NCBI GenBank assembly: GCA_017163975.1
Contig: JAFFSR010000229.1
Coordinates: 15,270,001-15,334,000, forward strand
Reading direction: 5' to 3'
Length of the DNA stretch: 64,000 nucleotides
Source of the DNA: Anastatus disparis
Taxonomy: Eukaryota > Arthropoda > Insecta > Hymenoptera > Eupelmidae
In this document: positions 50,980 to 61,730 of the stretch, piece after piece
How the letters are laid out: each line of letters begins with the position of its first letter
How positions within the stretch are numbered: position 1 is the first letter of the stretch
The notes under the pieces: model-generated
Databases searched by the model: none
Told to the model about the DNA's origin: nothing
Seen by the model: only the letters and a program-made list of their open reading frames with translations
Translations under genes and position numbers: made by a program

Positions 50980-51440
50980 GGTCAATGTCCCAACTACTAC
51001 TAATTTAAGATTACGCGTGATGTAAAGTGATAAAAATATATATTTTAATATACGCAAATTCTATGAAAATAGATTCATATGAAGAAACAACATATAAACT
51101 ATCAAATATTTACATTATCAAAACGTTTTGAAGCAATGAATAATTATTTATAACTCATTATTTATCGCAACATAAAACCCCCAACTACTACTCACGTGTT
51201 CAGCATACGCGATTAGTTGAGACTAGGCCATTGCGAATAAAACCAACGTTTCAGCTTAATATTTTTTTTTAATTTCAACTATCTTCAGCTGCCTAGCAAT
51301 GTAGCGCAGTCTACACGGTGATATTTAAATAAATTGAAATTATTTTTTTTTCACTTTATAATAAATATATTATTTTTCGTAATGTAAATAATAAAAAACG
51401 GTTAGTAGTTGGGTCGTGAGTAGCAATTGGGACATTGACC
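50980..51440. mobile_element. non-autonomous DNA element with GGTCAATGTCCCAA termini
   Basis: The left end GGTCAATGTCCCAACTACTA and right end TTGGGACATTGACC give a 14-bp perfect terminal inverted repeat over 461 bp. CCCAACTACTA recurs inside (about 51179) and inverted near the right end (TAGTAGTTGGG, about 51405), like subterminal transposase-binding repeats. No coding frame; target duplication not clear. Confidence 0.8.
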
Positions 51441-52193
51441 AAATATGAGATTAATATTATCTTTAAATTATTTTGATGAATTATCTAAAAAAAACCAAAA
51501 TAAATGGCAAATGTAGAGTTTGCGCGCATTATATAGTAAACTTCGTTAACTTAATGTTTACAAAATAAAAATGATATTTTTCATGATCTTTAATTAACCA
51601 GTCGGTCAATGGACACTTAAGACACAAAAATCAACAGGATTTTAAATCTTATTAAAGTAATAATATCAATGAAAATAACTTAGTTGTACATAAGAAGATC
51701 AAAGGTTTAAAAATAATAAATTGATTCTTTTTAAAAATGTTATAAATTAAATAATAAAAAAAGTGTCAATAAACATAGATTAGCATATTATTTGGAAATT
51801 CTAAAAGTTTTGTCCACCCTCACACAAAGGATCATATCTTTTCGCTTATTCTCATAATAATAGGCTGGTTGGTGCCAAACGGAGTTGCCCAAGCTCAACT
51901 GACAGGAATAGTTAACTGTCAATGGACTAAGGGTACAAGAAATGTGCACACACAACTTGCCATTTGGCAAATAGTCCTATGCTTCTTGCAGTTATAAAAG
52001 CTAATTCACTGTACCATACGTAATTTTAGTTTTCTGTTAAAATTTTTATATTCTTCCTGGTAAATAATATCATCAGGAATAAAAAAAAATCAAAGTTTTA
52101 ATAAACAAGTATTTATTATTAATTTTCTAATATTATATAATAATATTGAGAAATATGACAGAACTTTTATTTTTAGATTAAACTTTCTTGTTC

Positions 52194-52400
52194 TCATTCG
52201 CTTCCTCGGTTCATTGTTCGTATTAGTCTTCTTGTTTTACTAGCTTTTTCTTTTTCAGCACGTGTTTCTTCCTCAACGACGGTTATTTTTGTACCAACGC
52301 GCAGGTCACCGAAACCGATGGTGAAAACGCGTTTATGACCTTTGGCAACAATTTAAAACCTCATTCCGGCATCAAATTTTTTCACCACTAACATCATTAA
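52194..52400 (-). pseudogene. unidentified coding relic or terminal exon with one in-frame stop
   Basis: The minus strand reads LVVKKFDAGMRF, a TAA, then IVAKGHKRVFTIGFGDLRVG, a charged stretch (EEETRAEKEKASKTRRL) and ends at a TGA (52196-52194); AATAAA follows about 25 nt later. Codon use and composition look like real protein, unlike the flanks. The TAA sits where AAA (Lys) would fit, so this may be a decayed retrocopy 3' end. Alternatively it is a terminal exon starting after the TAA. I do not recognise the protein. It lies between the two exons of the giant-exon unit, but joining exon 1 (phase 2) at the nearest acceptor gives an early stop. Confidence 0.4.
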
Positions 52401-53539
52401 TTTTTTTTAAATATTATTAATATTATGTTGTTTATCACAATATGTTATTTAATTAATAATAATAATAATAACTCTTTCCTTAAATATCAAATCCCATTAA
52501 TTATTCAATTTCTTTTAATATTCTTAATAAATTTACAGAAATATTCAATATTTTCTATTGAAACCTAATGAGATTTATATTAATTTAACTGCTTAGAAAG
52601 AAAAGTATTCATCAACCATAATTAAATATAATGAACTTAGGAAATTTCAACTTTATGTTTTTTCAATATTTAAAAATTTTTTTTTATAAAAATAACTTAA
52701 GTCAATAGAATAAAATTTAAAATTTAATAAACTAACGTATAATATTTACATACTTATTAACAATAAAAACATATCTTTTATTATGAAGCTTTAAAATAAA
52801 AAAAAAATATTTTCACAATAAAAATCTGTCTTCTGAAATAAAATGAAGGTAAAATGTAAATAAAACAAACTTAAATTGCTTTATTTGTAAAAATAACAAA
52901 AATTTGGCACAAAATTTCAAGTTAAACGTCTGGAAGTTATTTTTTCAATATTTAAAAATAGTACAAAAAAACTTTCTAGTAAAATCAACGCTAGGAAAAA
53001 ATGTTTTATGAAGAATTCATTAAGAAAAAATAAGAATTTAGAGCAATGATGATAAAATAATTTTAAATATTATTTTTAATCATGTTAATTTAATGAATTT
53101 TCTAAATGCATAACGGAATAACTCTTGGATGAAAAGATATGTTAATTTGTAAAAAGTATATTTCTGATTTAGTATTAATTTATTTTATTTAGATAAATGA
53201 TATATTTTATAAAAATGATGAGACTAGTGTAGTAGAAAAATAATATTGTTTATTGTAATTCTTAATATTTTTTTAGTAGTTTCAACATTAAATATTATTT
53301 TTAACATGATGAATCTGCCTGTCTTTTCTTACAAAAAGTAATAATATTTCTATAATGATTTATTTTTTTATATGAAAATTACGTATAAAATTTATAAAAA
53401 TATATTTAATTTATTACTGAAATTAATATAAAATTGAAAAATAAATAAATTCATCAATTACGTTTTATTTAAAATAAGTATTCATTACTTATTACATACT
53501 TTTTATTCTGAAAAGGATGAATATTTTAAAAGGAATTTT

Positions 53540-53611
53540 GAAATGTAATAAATTATCTTGAATATTCGAAAAATTGAAATGTAATAAATTATCTTGAATA
53601 TTCGAAAAATT
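53540..53611. repeat. 36-bp tandem duplication
   Basis: Two adjacent, apparently identical copies of a 36-bp unit beginning GAAATGTAATAAATTATCTT. Confidence 0.95.
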
Positions 53612-53846
53612 GAAAAAAATAAGCATTAAATATTGGTTAATGCTTTTGAAGTTATGAATAATAATGATAAAAATAATAATTTCGTCGTCATATAAATATC
53701 TAGATAATTAAAGAGGCCATAAATTTAAAGTTTGCATAAAAAAAAGTCGGAAAAAATCAATGAAATTTCTTAATCTTAATTTAAAATTGACCTATCAGCT
53801 ATTTATCGTATATACATATACAAATAAACAATCGATGTAATCTTAC

Positions 53847-53929
53847 CGGCTGATGCCCGTCATAAGCGAGCTATGATTGGCGAACGGGCCACCGTAATAA
53901 TATGGCACTCCATCTCCGTAGTAAGGCAT
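53847..53929 (-). CDS. start exon of the giant-exon coding unit
   Basis: ATG at 53929-53927 in good context (A at -3) opens MPYYGDGVPYYYGGPFANHS and continues to ...MTGIS plus two bases of an Arg codon at a strong donor, CCG|GTAAGA. Phase 2 matches the giant exon (43644), giving MTGISR-SYHNPIAARYSP. The Tyr/Gly-rich N-terminus has no signal peptide or membrane segment. GC content is well above the flanks, and a promoter-like region lies directly upstream. No in-frame ATG in similar context was seen further upstream. Confidence 0.8.
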
Positions 53930-54440
53930 TTTTCTTCGATGCACTTGTTCTTCGAATATCTCTATTATATATATATGTGTATATATATATATATATATTT
54001 ATAAATATAATAGAGCGCATGAATCGATTGCTATCGATCGCCGTGCTACGATGTTCAGGCTCGATTCAACCTGATCAGTTATAATTCACATAAGAAAGCG
54101 ATTACTAATGCACTTTCGAAAGGGAAATTAGCACTAGGGAAAAGGATGATTTACGCGAAATTTAAAAAAAGCAGAGAAAATGCGTTTTAGCTAGCCCAGC
54201 GGATCAGCGTTCTTCGTTAGAGTTTAAGGAGCCAAGATCGACTAGCGACTAACTACTGTACAGGGCTCTTGCGTATGGAGCTTACTGCCAATCTGAACGA
54301 GACGGGGGCGCAAGAATAGAATTTCTCTCACGCTAGGAGAGCAACGACGACAAAGAGCAAACTTAACATATCTTTGAAAAGCCTATATACTTGTGAGCAG
54401 TGAAACTCTGCACACGCCAGCGCAAATAACTAATAGTTTG
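53930..54440 (-). promoter_or_regulatory. promoter and 5' UTR of the giant-exon unit
   Basis: The block 54180-54430 is GC-rich compared with surrounding DNA and lacks long frames, as expected for a leader. On the minus strand AAGTATATAGGC (54391-54381) is a TATA box; spacing predicts a start near 54355 and a leader of roughly 430 nt to the ATG at 53929. An AT/GT microsatellite (53964-54006) lies within it. This promoter sits inside the C1B intron and is independent of the upstream PKC promoter. Confidence 0.5.
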
Positions 54441-56100
54441 CAAAAATTACTACATCTGCACTTATAACTCTTCCTCGTTAAAATTACTAGAACCTAGTGC
54501 TGCTTACCTTGCTTATAATTAAACAAGTATTATTCCAAAATTAATTAAACAGCTGATTTTCAAAAAAGTACAAACATTCACTTTATGTAAAGTAAGGAGA
54601 CGGAAACGGGAAACATGCGCGAAATTATTTAACTTTTCATGCCTATTTTATCTTATATAATAACTATTTCTTATGATATTACTTTTTAAATTCATAATCA
54701 AATAAATTCTGTGTTTTCTTTTTAAATAAAACAGTGCTTTTTTTTAAACCTATACAACCTCATCAGTACAATGGGCCTGAAAGTTAAGGCGGAGCTGTTA
54801 TTATTTTTTCATTATTTATTTTCAATATTTATTTCTATTTTGTAGCTTTGATTTCAGATTTAAAATGCTTTTTTTCGATTAATTTTTCTTTCATGAACGT
54901 ACACTAATTCATTAAAAATAAACTCAATTTAGCACAAAAACTTGCAGAATTTCTGCATAAGTTTCCTGATTTTCAGCATGAAAAATCTGCAGAAATTCTG
55001 CAGAAATATTGCACATTGATTCTCCAGTAAAAATTAAAATTTTCGAATTCAAGTTTCTGTTACATTAAAACTAATAATAAAAAGATTTTTTTCAAATTTT
55101 ATTATAAAATAACGTTACAAGATAAAATACTTCATAAATATTTTCTTTTTAAAGGATTAAAAAAACGATATGAACATCGTAGTGTCAACTGTTCAAATAA
55201 GGGCTAGCTTCCATGATTCAACATAAAGTGCTAGCCTTATATATCAATGTCTTCGAAATTTGTATAAGAAATTTTTAAATTTAGAGAAACGCAAAGACGA
55301 ATTGATATATCATTAACCATCAATTTGTTTTTATGATGCTAGGTGGTGTTTCTCGAAATTTTGAGATTTTTTAGGCAAAATTCTCGAAAATTGTAAATTG
55401 TTTTGTAAATTATTTTTATAACTTTTTGTATCTGGCCGTATGGACCTTATAAGAGGTCTTAGTACGCCATTAAAATAAATGAAAAAAAAAAAACCTATGT
55501 TTACGTACAATTGTTATGGTGACATATTTTATAATAATACATACTATGTATAATTTTAACTTCAATTAGTTTATTTATTTTTGAATAATTTTATTGATGA
55601 ATCAGAAAATTAATTTTTTGCTCCTTTTTTACTATAATCTACATTTTTAAAAATATTATGATGTGATAATTTTGTGCATTAATTAATAATAAAAAAATTA
55701 TTAAAAATTTATTTTCCGTTTTTGTTTAATCTTGATTGAACTTCTCACACCTGATTTAAAAAATAGTATAGACAAGATGCGTAAAGCGCGACCGTACTCC
55801 TGGGGAGGAACCCTCACTCTTACTCCGTTAGCTTCTAAAATTTTTTATACATTGAGTTTTTTTGTGTGTAAAATTGCCTAAATTTTATAAGAAAAATTGG
55901 AAAAAATTTTCTTTTCTACAGTTCCGTCTATCCTTTAGATCAAAAGTTTACTGAATATCATTATTTGGATTTTAAAAAAATCAATAATTTATAGGAAAAA
56001 TTGTTCGTTATCAAGTAATTTCATAGCCAAGCCCCTAAATATGTATTTAAAAAAATATATTCGTAAGTCTTTGTTATATATTTAAAAAATTCTAACTTAC

Positions 56101-56230
56101 CATCACATTTTAGTCCTTGTCGAAAAAAACCATAAAGCATCGAACCACAGTGATCGCAAAAAGTTGGGGATACAAAAGTATGAAGACGAAACCGATGTGG
56201 AACATCGACTTTAAATCTTTCTCTTAAGTA
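56101..56230 (-). CDS. Pkcdelta: PKC delta exon, linker and first half of C1B
   Basis: Residues 128-171. Acceptor TGTTACAG, phase 0; donor GATG|GTAAGT, phase 1. It reads [14 protein letters not shown], the delta/novel PKC linker, then the C1B start with His139, Cys152, Cys155 and Cys169 in [19 protein letters not shown]. Combined with exon 31946-31845 the C1B spacing is exactly H-X12-C-X2-C-X13-C-X2-C-X4-H-X2-C-X7-C. The PTF and QG residues lining the diacylglycerol/phorbol-ester groove are present. Confidence 0.95.
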
Positions 56231-56725
56231 CTGTAACAGAAAAATATAATTCATATGTGATCGATTTATTTAGTATGCATACCTCAAGTTGCATTTGAAA
56301 AGCTTAGTTCAAATATTTTTTTTACTTCTAGCAGATTTCTTTTATGAACTAAAAGATTTTCGATGGCAAGTAAAATTGTTAAATTTTTTAATCAATCAGA
56401 CTTCTATTATATACTAGTATAATATTATTTCTGTTTAATGACGCAAAGAGACCTGCACATTTCATCCAAAATTCTGTTTGTGAGTGTAATATAAATATTC
56501 GTTAAAGATATAATTTTCATGAGACTCGGAAACATATAAGTTGTAGAATTCATAATAAAAAGCTTAGCATGAAAAGATGGGCTAGTTTGTCATTTTAACT
56601 CTGCTTAGAGAATTTAAATGCAATGTTTGCTATGATCATAAATTTTGGATAAACAGTTTGAATGACAAATCAGTAATTCTTTTGGTACCTCTATTATGAA
56701 TCTATTATGAATTCTTCAACTGACC

Positions 56726-57362
56726 AGGAGAGTTTTAAGGGTCTATGTCGCCGATTTCGTTTATTTTTAATGATGATTTTAGATGTAAAAAATGAAGAAA
56801 ACCAAAATTTTAGACCTTTAGGCTCAAATTGTGTATTTTTATACATGTATTGAATATGTAACCGAAGACAAGTCTTTAACTAAACACGTGGTCCCTAAAG
56901 GTACCAAATCCATCCTCAAAAGATTAATAGCTAGAAGCTTAAAACTTCTTTAAACAAAAACTATGTTTAAATTCTTTCAAAATAACAGTTATAGTATAGA
57001 ATTTTTTTCAAACATATAGCGTAATAAAAATTGGATATAAATTTCCTTTTTAAAGTTTGGCTTGATTTTTATTTTATAACTTTGGGAAAAAATTAGATTT
57101 CGATATACTGTAGCCGCTGTTTCGAAAGGGTTTGAGCTCAGTTTTTATTTTTAAAAAGTTTTGAGCTTTTAATAATTAATGCCAAAGAACAATAAGCATT
57201 TGATAATCTAATGATTTTGTCCACTGTCATTCTTTAATTACAAATAAGTAGGGATGTATTGAGTGTGCTGGTCTAAAATTTTGGATTTCTTAATGTTTTT
57301 GCATCCAGCATTATCACCTAAAATTTGAAAAAAATCGGTGACTTGGATTGCTACGTCTTTTC
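56726..57362. mobile_element. fold-back element, AGGAGAG family, copy 4 (most diverged)
   Basis: The left end AGGAGAGTTTTAAGGG and internal words shared with the 35.7-kb copy (AGCTTAAAACTTC, TTTCGAAAGGGTTTGAGCTCAG, AAATTTTAGACC) identify it. The right arm ends near AATCGGTGACTTGG...CTACGTC. Arms pair imperfectly, so it is older than the other copies. It lies in the PKC intron just upstream of exon 56230-56101. Confidence 0.7.
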
Positions 57363-57845
57363 TATATAAGTCCCACTAAAGGTCACTTCCACTTTTTAAG
57401 TGATTTTTAGATTGTTTAGTTCGTAAATCGACTGTTTTCGAAAATTAAAAAATTATACGAAATTTTCTTATTTTCTTCATTTTTTTACAACATTTTAACG
57501 GATTGAACTTTTCGAGTGCATTTTTTGGCCACTTTATTAAATTGAAAAGCGAGCCGAAAGAAGAACACTTCTAACATCTAAAATTACGCTAAATTTAAAA
57601 AAAATTTTTCTAAAATTTTTAATTTAGGTAAAATTAAAAACTTATAAAATTGAATAGATTATTAAATTTTTTTTTATAAAATATTGATTTTTCATTAATA
57701 TTAAAATATTTACCAAATAAACCAATAAAAATTCTTAGAAAAGTATAAAATTTCAATAGACATCAATATATTATAAAATTTATAAGATTTTTAAAATTTT
57801 AATTTATTTTTAATTATGCATGCTTTTTTTAAGTTGAGTGGTCAC

Positions 57846-58015
57846 TGTTAAGCTAGGAATAAAGCACAATATGCTACTCGAGAGTAAAGTATAATTTCTT
57901 CTTCTGGAATTCACTCGCTTCGTTTCGCTTTGCTTGCTCGGGTCGCAAACTTCCCCTCGGGAGAAATTCGTTGCATAATGTACTATTATTTTTTCAGAAG
58001 AAACAAATTATATGA
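57846..58015. repeat. GC-rich palindrome with GCTCGGGTCGCAAAC
   Basis: Outer arms AATTTCTTCTTCTG and CAGAAGAAACAAATT enclose AATTCACTCGCTTCG and CCCTCGGGAGAAATTCG. The inner word GCTCGGGTCGCAA resembles the inverse of the core in the hairpins at 15.2 and 44.9 kb. Confidence 0.5.
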
Positions 58016-58779
58016 GTAACAAAGCACGAACTTTTATAAAAATTTATTTTGAGCTTGATTTGTATACAGTTGTTCCTAAGGTCATTATAAAAAACAAATC
58101 TTAAGATTTAAAACGGCACATCTTACAGTGACCTTGAATTTGATTTTGACGTTGATTTTTTAAAAGAGGGACACCTTTTTTTAATTTTTATTGTAGGAAT
58201 GGAAAACGAAAAGATGTTGAATTTTCTTACTTCATTAATTGGTGTGAAGCAGCCTATAACTCAAAAACAAAGGGAGCTAGAAAAAAACTTTAATACGAAA
58301 GTTGTAGAAAATTGATGGATATACCTGATGTTCAGAAAACGTTACTTTTTATATTTAACGTTTTTTCTTTAAACATTCTCTATTTTTTAGTTAATAGTAT
58401 CCCATGCAATCATAAAATATTGAAAATGCAGCTTGAAGTATATCATCCACGATGATGTCATAATTCTTTTAAGTTCGTAGGTTTTGTAACAATGATTTTG
58501 GTTTTGAGATAGCCTTATAAAAAGTAATTTAATAGCGATATACCTTGTTTACAAGATAGTTACTCAATGGTTCCTCTACACTTTATTACTCGTTCTGAAA
58601 ATGCTTTATATACGATTCTATGCGGTTCAATCTGCTGCACATCCATTTAAAAAACGATTTACGAGTTTATTTTGCGCACGCTCAACTTACAGTGTGTCCG
58701 AATACAGTATTTTACGTACACTACAGAGGCAAGAGAAATTGAATTTCGCGCACAAAGTGTCAAAATATTACATTTGTAA

Positions 58780-59000
58780 CTAATTGCAAATAAGTATAAA
58801 TAACTATAAATAAGTATAAATAATTATAAATTATTCAGCAATTCTAAAATTTTGATAAATGTGAATAACTATAAATTACTTTCAGTTAATAATTGTTATT
58901 TAGCGTTCATAATTATTATTAACTGTTATTAACTATTTTTTACTGTTATTAACTCTTATTAACGTCTCAATTCTGGTAGTTTATTACAATTATTAACAGT
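58780..59000. repeat. degenerate 9-10 bp AT-rich tandem repeat
   Basis: ATAAATAAGT/ATAAATAACT units are followed by TTATTAACTG/TTATTAACTA units, together forming a loose inverted arrangement. Confidence 0.7.
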
Positions 59001-59039
59001 TATTCATATTTTTACACAATTTCTCACAAAAATCATTTT

Positions 59040-59222
59040 CATATGTGATCCTCCTCCTTTTTTCCAAATCACGATCGAATCCTCCGAAATTATTTAACAT
59101 ATTATGTCAGAGAGATACTCTTTCCATCTTATTGAAAATCTTTTCCTTCTCTTCGAGCTCATACAATTTAAGCAATATTCTTCCAGGCATATACACTTCG
59201 GTGAATCTTTTCCACAATAGTC
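59040..59222 (-). pseudogene. coding relic, probably from a LINE
   Basis: The minus strand gives WKRFTEVYMPGRILLKLYEL, then EEKEKIFNKMERVSL, a TGA, and HNMLNNFGGFDRDLEKRRR. Amphipathic, charged composition in an AT-rich intron suggests an old ORF. It reminds me of the segment between endonuclease and RT in insect LINEs, but I see no catalytic motif, so the assignment is tentative. Confidence 0.35.
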
Positions 59223-60075
59223 AGTGTAAACGAAAAATTTAGTATAAGGTGTTCTGTCAAAGACCTAACACCCTCTTTTTAACATAGAGAGCAACTCCTT
59301 TTCTTTTTAATTTCCTGTTTTACCTGAACGTTTTGTACAATATAATTTAGGTTGTCTGAGATGGGAACTCCTAACCAGATTTCAAACACTCTAATTATTT
59401 ATGAGAGAAGCCAGCGTGTATAAATTTACATATCGTCTAACATGCTTTTTTAATGTATTCACTCTCAGAAAAATGTACATAATTCATTTTTTCTTTCTGT
59501 ACGATTCACAGAAAAGATATAAATCAGTCATGGTCGAGAAATTTTTTAATGATTGCTCAATTTTTTTATATTTTTAAGATTTAAAATTTTGACATTTCTG
59601 TGTATATAGTTTTTATTTATAAAAATTATCTAGACTGTTAAAAAAGGTTAGTGCCTTCTATCACATGTAATGGAAGCAAATTTCAAGCCAGTACATTATA
59701 TGCAAATCATGTACATTTACATTAAAATTTATATATTTTGCAGGATAATTACTGTGAAATTCATTAATTTTTATGCAAATAATAAAAATTAACTTTAATA
59801 TCTTCAATGATGAACCAAAACTATTTACTTTTTGAAACAACGAAGTTTCGAGCATTTTAGATGTGCTCTTTTTTAAGTCTATAATGAGCCAAAAGGCGAG
59901 TCAAAAATTTAAATTTTATCGCCGTAATGGGACCATATGTGGTCAAGATTTTAAAGGAATTCAGTCAAATTTTAACAGAAATCGTCTGAATGACATTCAA
60001 CACTATTCCATCGTTATACAAATTTGTCCAAATTATATTTACGTGGATAGTCTAATTCGATCATGCGACTACCTT

Positions 60076-60110
60076 CTATACTCGTTGAGGACTTCGCTTA
60101 GCGAGTATAG
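60076..60110. repeat. short perfect-stem hairpin
   Basis: CTATACTCG and CGAGTATAG form a 9-bp stem around a loop containing GAGGACTTCGCTTAG, similar in flavour to the other GC-rich hairpins. Confidence 0.5.
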
Positions 60111-60140
60111 CGCACTCAATAAAAAAAATAGCTTTCAATT

Positions 60141-60440
60141 CAATTAGCATGTTTCATGAAAAAAATGTATTATATTTGTCAGGTGGAATACGAAAAAATA
60201 AAAGACCCGTATTTTTTCTTTTTTCATGAAAATGAAAACTTGAAGAGATAGAAGCAGTTAAATTGGTGTGACGTCACATATCATGGCGCTATATCTATAT
60301 ATATAAAAATTATATTAACTTATACCGGCTATAACTTTTGCAATTCATCATATTTTGAAAAACAAAAAAATACGGGTCTTTTATTTTTTAATAATTTACC
60401 TGACGGATATAATACATTTTTTCATGAAACATGCTAATTG
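60141..60440. mobile_element. 300-bp MITE with CAATTAGCATGTTTCATGA termini
   Basis: The ends are exact inverse copies over 24 bp (CAATTAGCATGTTTCATGAA), and the arms continue for about 95 bases, including AAATAAAAGACCCGTATTTT on both sides. No coding frame. It lies between C1A and C1B exons. Confidence 0.9.
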
Positions 60441-60973
60441 TGCGACGTGAACGATTACCGCATGAGTAACAAACTACAGCTTTGCAAAAATTGCCTACTT
60501 TGCGTACTTGTATTGAAATATACTATATTGTGGCAGAGTGCTCATTGTACAAAAGATTGTTTTGCCGTTCAAAATGAAATCAGACTTTTTGTCTCCTGTT
60601 GTTTTCCTTCATTCATTGATTAACTAATGGTGACAATAGAATTGCACATTTATAACTATTCGTTTTTTGTTTAATACAATCATATTTATAAATTAATTGT
60701 GAGTTAGAGAGCGTTTGACGCTTTTTTTAATTGTCCATAAATAGAAAATTTTTAAAAAGTAATTTTTTTAAAAATAAAATTATTTTTTACTTTTTTATAC
60801 AAATTTTTTTATTTTGTTAGGATTTATTAATTTTTTTTTGTTTTAAATATTAAAATAATTTGTTTTTTTATGAAGCATTATAGAATCGATAAGATGTTTA
60901 AAAAATTTATTACTGCAGAAAAAGTAAATGAATGACTATTCTTACAATTGTAATATATGCAACTATTTCTTAC

Positions 60974-61059
60974 AATTGTACTTTCAGATTCTCTTCCACT
61001 TTCAGGACATTTGGTCAGAAGTTTATTGTGACACTTTTTATGAACGGCCGTTTGACAAG
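60974..61059 (-). CDS. Pkcdelta: PKC delta exon, end of C1A
   Basis: Residues 99-127. Acceptor TTTGCAG, phase 1; donor ATT|GTAAGA, phase 0. It supplies Cys100, His105, Cys108 and Cys116 of C1A (CQTAVHKKCHNKLLTKC) followed by PESGRESESTI, the inter-C1 linker. Together with the two upstream exons the C1A spacing is exact. Confidence 0.95.
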
Positions 61060-61139
61060 CTGCAAATAATTGATTAATCACGAAATAAGGAAAAAATTTA
61101 ATCTTTATCTTGTTTAATATTATAATAAATTAGATCTAC

Positions 61140-61171
61140 CTTGACATTGATATCCTTGCTTTCCAAAACCC
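61140..61171 (-). CDS. Pkcdelta: PKC delta 32-nt micro-exon in C1A
   Basis: Acceptor ATTTCAG, phase 2; donor CAAG|GTAGAT, phase 1. It encodes GFGKQGYQCQ, completing Trp88 and providing Cys97 plus the QG dipeptide of the C1 ligand groove. Too short to be found as an open frame, but required: without it neither the reading frame nor the cysteine spacing of C1A works. Confidence 0.93.
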
Positions 61172-61730
61172 CTGAAATAATTAAAATGATTAAAATAATT
61201 AAAAAAATTGAACCAATGCTTAATTTTTTAAAGATAATTTGCCATACAGGACTCATAATAATACAATGTTTTAAAGTCTTTTAGTAATGTTTAAAGTAAA
61301 TTTTAAGATAGGGGAGACCGGGGCTAGAATTAACACTTTTTAAAAAAGTATCTCTATTTTTTAATCTATGTGTTTTTTTAGTATCACACCTATCGTATAT
61401 GTTAATGATTTACTATAGCTATGATTTAGTGCAAGAATTTTTAAAAAATCATTGTTAGATTTTTTTTGGGAGAGAATTTTTTTAAAAAGTTTCCGTGTTA
61501 ATATTTGTCTCGGGTTCGGGTTAAGTATTTACATCAAATTTTTTTATTATAAAAATTTAAAATAGCAATTTAATAATAAATACAAGTATTTAAATGCATA
61601 TCCAGATAACAAATAAATTATAAAAAATAAAATTTTAACAGAATATGAAAAAATGATTTTTTTATCTTTTTTGAAAGTGAAAATAACATTAATATCTGTC
61701 TTATAGAAAAATTATAACTAGAAGCATTAT

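Larger units (their letters stand above)
31947..56100. other. Pkcdelta: 24-kb C1B intron of the PKC gene, with a nested gene or alternative 5' module
   Basis: Besides the two exons of the nested coding unit (53.9 and 43.6-39.6 kb) it contains palindromic elements between 32.3 and 37.0 kb, at 48.2 kb and at 51 kb, a long AT microsatellite, a small coding relic at 52.2 kb and a promoter region at 54.0-54.4 kb. The stretches 36960-39580, 44970-47420, 48430-50970, 51450-52190, 52410-53530 and 54440-56100 show no supported gene. The patch 38180-38440 is GC-richer, of unknown meaning. Hexamers around CTGCAGAAATTCTGCAG repeat at 54940-55000. Confidence 0.7.

Noticed and set aside
51788..51970. 60-codon minus-strand frame ending VRVDKTFRISK
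   Set aside because: Somewhat coding-like composition, but no motif, splice sites or homology that I can recognise.
58601..58783. 60-codon plus-strand frame
   Set aside because: No motif, no splice context; likely chance in a slightly GC-richer patch.
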